Assembly (NCBI GenBank): GCA_024277095.1
Contig: JAJRVX010000356.1
Span: forward strand, 1 to 10,272
Reading direction: 5' to 3'
DNA: 10,272 bases
DNA from: DUEN01 sp024277095
GTDB taxonomy: Bacteria; Chloroflexota; Anaerolineae; DUEN01
The position numbers and the translations under genes were made by a program. Shown here one piece after another: positions 8,608 to 10,272 of this stretch. Every line of letters begins with the position of its first letter. Position 1 is the first letter of the stretch. The notes under the pieces are model-generated. The model ran no database searches. It had not been told where the DNA came from and was given only the letters and a program-made list of their open reading frames with translations.

Positions 8608-10272
8608 GTGGTACAGACAGAGTCCACGGCTCAACAATCGGATAAAGCAGCCGTTCGTCTGCGTGATACCGTTTGGTGGCGGCGGATTCAGGCGATCTTT
8701 TGGGGGGTGGTCTTCACCGCCGGTGCTTCACTGACCCTCGCCTTCCCGATCCCTCTGAATGGGCAGGTCGCGCTCTCCGTCGGGGATGTGAGCCCCACAG
8801 ACATCCGATCGCCTCGCCAGATCACGTACGAGAGCGAAGTGCTGACGGAGCAGGCGCGCGAGCGCGCCGCTGCGGCCGTGCCCGATGTGTACGATCCCCC
8901 CGAGGCGCGCGTGCGGCGCGAGCAACTCGCCCGCGCGCGGGAGGTCCTGGACTTCATCGACAGCGTGCGCCATGATGAGTACGCCAGCACGGAGCAGCGG
9001 GTCGCCTGGATCAACGCGATCCCGGACATCTCCCTGTCACGATCTACCATTGAGCTGTTGCTGGCGTTGGATGAGGACTCCTGGCGTCGCGTCGCCAACG
9101 AGGTTCAGACGGTCCTGGACCGGATCATGCGGGAGGAGATCCGCGAGAACCAGTTGGAGCTGTATCAGCGGCGGGTGCCCGGCCTGGTCAGCCTGGACCT
9201 CACCGACGAGGAGGCCGCGGTCACCATCGAGCTGGTGCAGACCCTGATGCGCCCGAACAGTTTCTTCAACGCCGAACGCACGCAGGCCGAGCGGGAGGCC
9301 GCTCGCAATCGGGTGCCTCCCCAGACCCGTACTCTGGAGGCCGGGGAGATCATCCTGCGGGCCGGGGACGTCGTTGGCCCCGAGCACATCGAGGCGTTGG
9401 AGGCGCTGGGCCTGCGCCAATCCCATACCTCGCGCCGGGATCTCCTGCAGGCCGTCCTCTTCGTCTTGCTCATCGCCTCCGTGTTGGGCGTCTACCTGTA
9501 TCGGCTGGCCCCATCCTTCTGGACGGAGCGGCGGTGGCCTCCCTTGCTGGCCACCTTGATGCTCAGCTTCATCGTCCTGGCCCGCGTGATGATCGCCAAG
9601 GACTCCCTGCTCTCCTATTTCTTCCCCATGGCCGCTATGGCCATGTTGCTGAGCGCCCTGTTGGATCTGCGGGTCTCCATCCTGGCGACGATCAGCCTGG
9701 CGCTCATCGTCGCCTATTTGACCTCCGGCTCTCCGGATCTGGTCACCTATTTGCTGACGGGCAGCCTTGTGGGGGCGTTCATCCTGGGCCGTGGAGAGCG
9801 GCTTAGCACGTTCGTGTGGGCCGGCGTCTCCGTCGCCCTCACGAACCTCGCCGTGTTGTTGGTCTTCCGGCTGCCGACGGAGCCGCTGGACGCGACCACC
9901 CTGACGTCATTGGTCGGCACGTCCATGGCCAACGGCGGGCTCTCGGCCAGCATCACGCTCATCAGCCTGTTCCTCCTCGGCTCCGTCTTTGGCATCGTCA
10001 CCTCTTTGCAGCTCATGGAGCTCTCCCGCCCGACCCATCCCCTGTTGCGGCAGCTATTGCTCAAGGCGCCCGGCACATATCATCACACGATCCTGGTCAG
10101 CAATCTGGGCGAGCGGGCCGCAGAGGCGGTGGGGGCGGATCCTCTGCTCACCCGGGTGGGCGCCTACTATCATGACATCGGCAAGACGCTGCGCACCTAC
10201 TTCTTCGTCGAGAACCTGGCGGATGGCGCCAACCCGCACGATCGTCTGGATCCGTACACTAGCGCCCAGATC
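8608..10272 (+). CDS. pgpH: 7TM-HD cyclic-di-AMP phosphodiesterase, PgpH type (partial, runs off right edge)
   Basis: The frame starts at GTG 8608 and stays open for 555 codons to the window end. An in-frame TGA at 8602-8604 and GGAG 6 bases upstream support this non-ATG start. Layout: short cytoplasmic N-terminus; first membrane helix about 29-48; large extracellular domain about 50-275 with the family segment ERTQAEREAARNRVPPQTR (223-241) and GEIILRAGDVVGPEHIEAL (246-264); a run of further membrane helices about 279-465; then the start of a cytoplasmic HD domain with LLKAPGTYHHTILVSNLGE (484-502), YYHDIGK (520-526, HD pair H522/D523), YFFVEN and NPHDRLDP. Known PgpH proteins hydrolyse c-di-AMP to pApA with metal ions bound by the HD residues. 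The rest of the HD domain lies outside the window. Neighbouring yqeY and hinT match the Firmicutes yqfF/pgpH neighbourhood. Confidence 0.94.
   Translation, partial: MVQTESTAQQSDKAAVRLRDTVWWRRIQAIFWGVVFTAGASLTLAFPIPLNGQVALSVGDVSPTDIRSPRQITYESEVLTEQARERAAAAVPDVYDPPEARVRREQLARAREVLDFIDSVRHDEYASTEQRVAWINAIPDISLSRSTIELLLALDEDSWRRVANEVQTVLDRIMREEIRENQLELYQRRVPGLVSLDLTDEEAAVTIELVQTLMRPNSFFNAERTQAEREAARNRVPPQTRTLEAGEIILRAGDVVGPEHIEALEALGLRQSHTSRRDLLQAVLFVLLIASVLGVYLYRLAPSFWTERRWPPLLATLMLSFIVLARVMIAKDSLLSYFFPMAAMAMLLSALLDLRVSILATISLALIVAYLTSGSPDLVTYLLTGSLVGAFILGRGERLSTFVWAGVSVALTNLAVLLVFRLPTEPLDATTLTSLVGTSMANGGLSASITLISLFLLGSVFGIVTSLQLMELSRPTHPLLRQLLLKAPGTYHHTILVSNLGERAAEAVGADPLLTRVGAYYHDIGKTLRTYFFVENLADGANPHDRLDPYTSAQI

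Overview
This is a GC-rich bacterial chromosomal window with six well-supported genes wholly or partly of housekeeping type, one uncharacterised-family gene (yqeY), and one doubtful small ORF. Gene order, protein style and near-consensus sigma-70 promoters suggest a Chloroflexota (Anaerolineae-like) bacterium. That placement is an inference from general familiarity with such proteins, not from a search. I see no mobile element, CRISPR array, tRNA, rRNA, defence locus or biosynthetic cluster.

Left half, all on the minus strand (reading right to left): acnA (aconitase, 5707 to 3002) has its own promoter and ends in a clear intrinsic terminator. A GH57 alpha-glucan branching enzyme (2752 to 830) follows, with its own almost perfect promoter (TTGGCA, 17 bp, TATAAT). 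After a 262-bp gap full of inverted repeats comes the start of an ArsA/Get3-type ATPase (567 down to the left edge, partial). These three genes do not form an obvious pathway. They are co-oriented, and the terminator and promoter show that acnA and the branching enzyme are separate units.

A 500-bp divergent spacer (5708-6207) carries the acnA promoter at one end and, at the other, a mtaB promoter overlapped by a perfect 10-bp dyad. About 320 bp between the two promoters is unexplained.

Right half, all on the plus strand: mtaB (tRNA ms2t6A methylthiotransferase) overlaps hinT (HIT-family hydrolase) by 4 bp. A second strong promoter starts 5 bp after hinT and drives a roughly 200-nt structured leader, then yqeY, then a 7TM-HD phosphodiesterase of the PgpH type (c-di-AMP hydrolysis), which is cut by the right edge. 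This is a shortened form of the mtaB-hinT-rpsU-yqeY-...-pgpH order known from Firmicutes. The rpsU (ribosomal protein S21) position is empty of any recognisable S21 gene and instead holds the leader and a 32-codon basic ORF that overlaps yqeY by ATGA.

The most interesting parts are non-coding: the hinT-yqeY leader, with mutually exclusive stems ending in a terminator-like helix plus TTTT; the dyads wrapped around two promoters; and the inverted-motif cluster between the branching enzyme and the ATPase.
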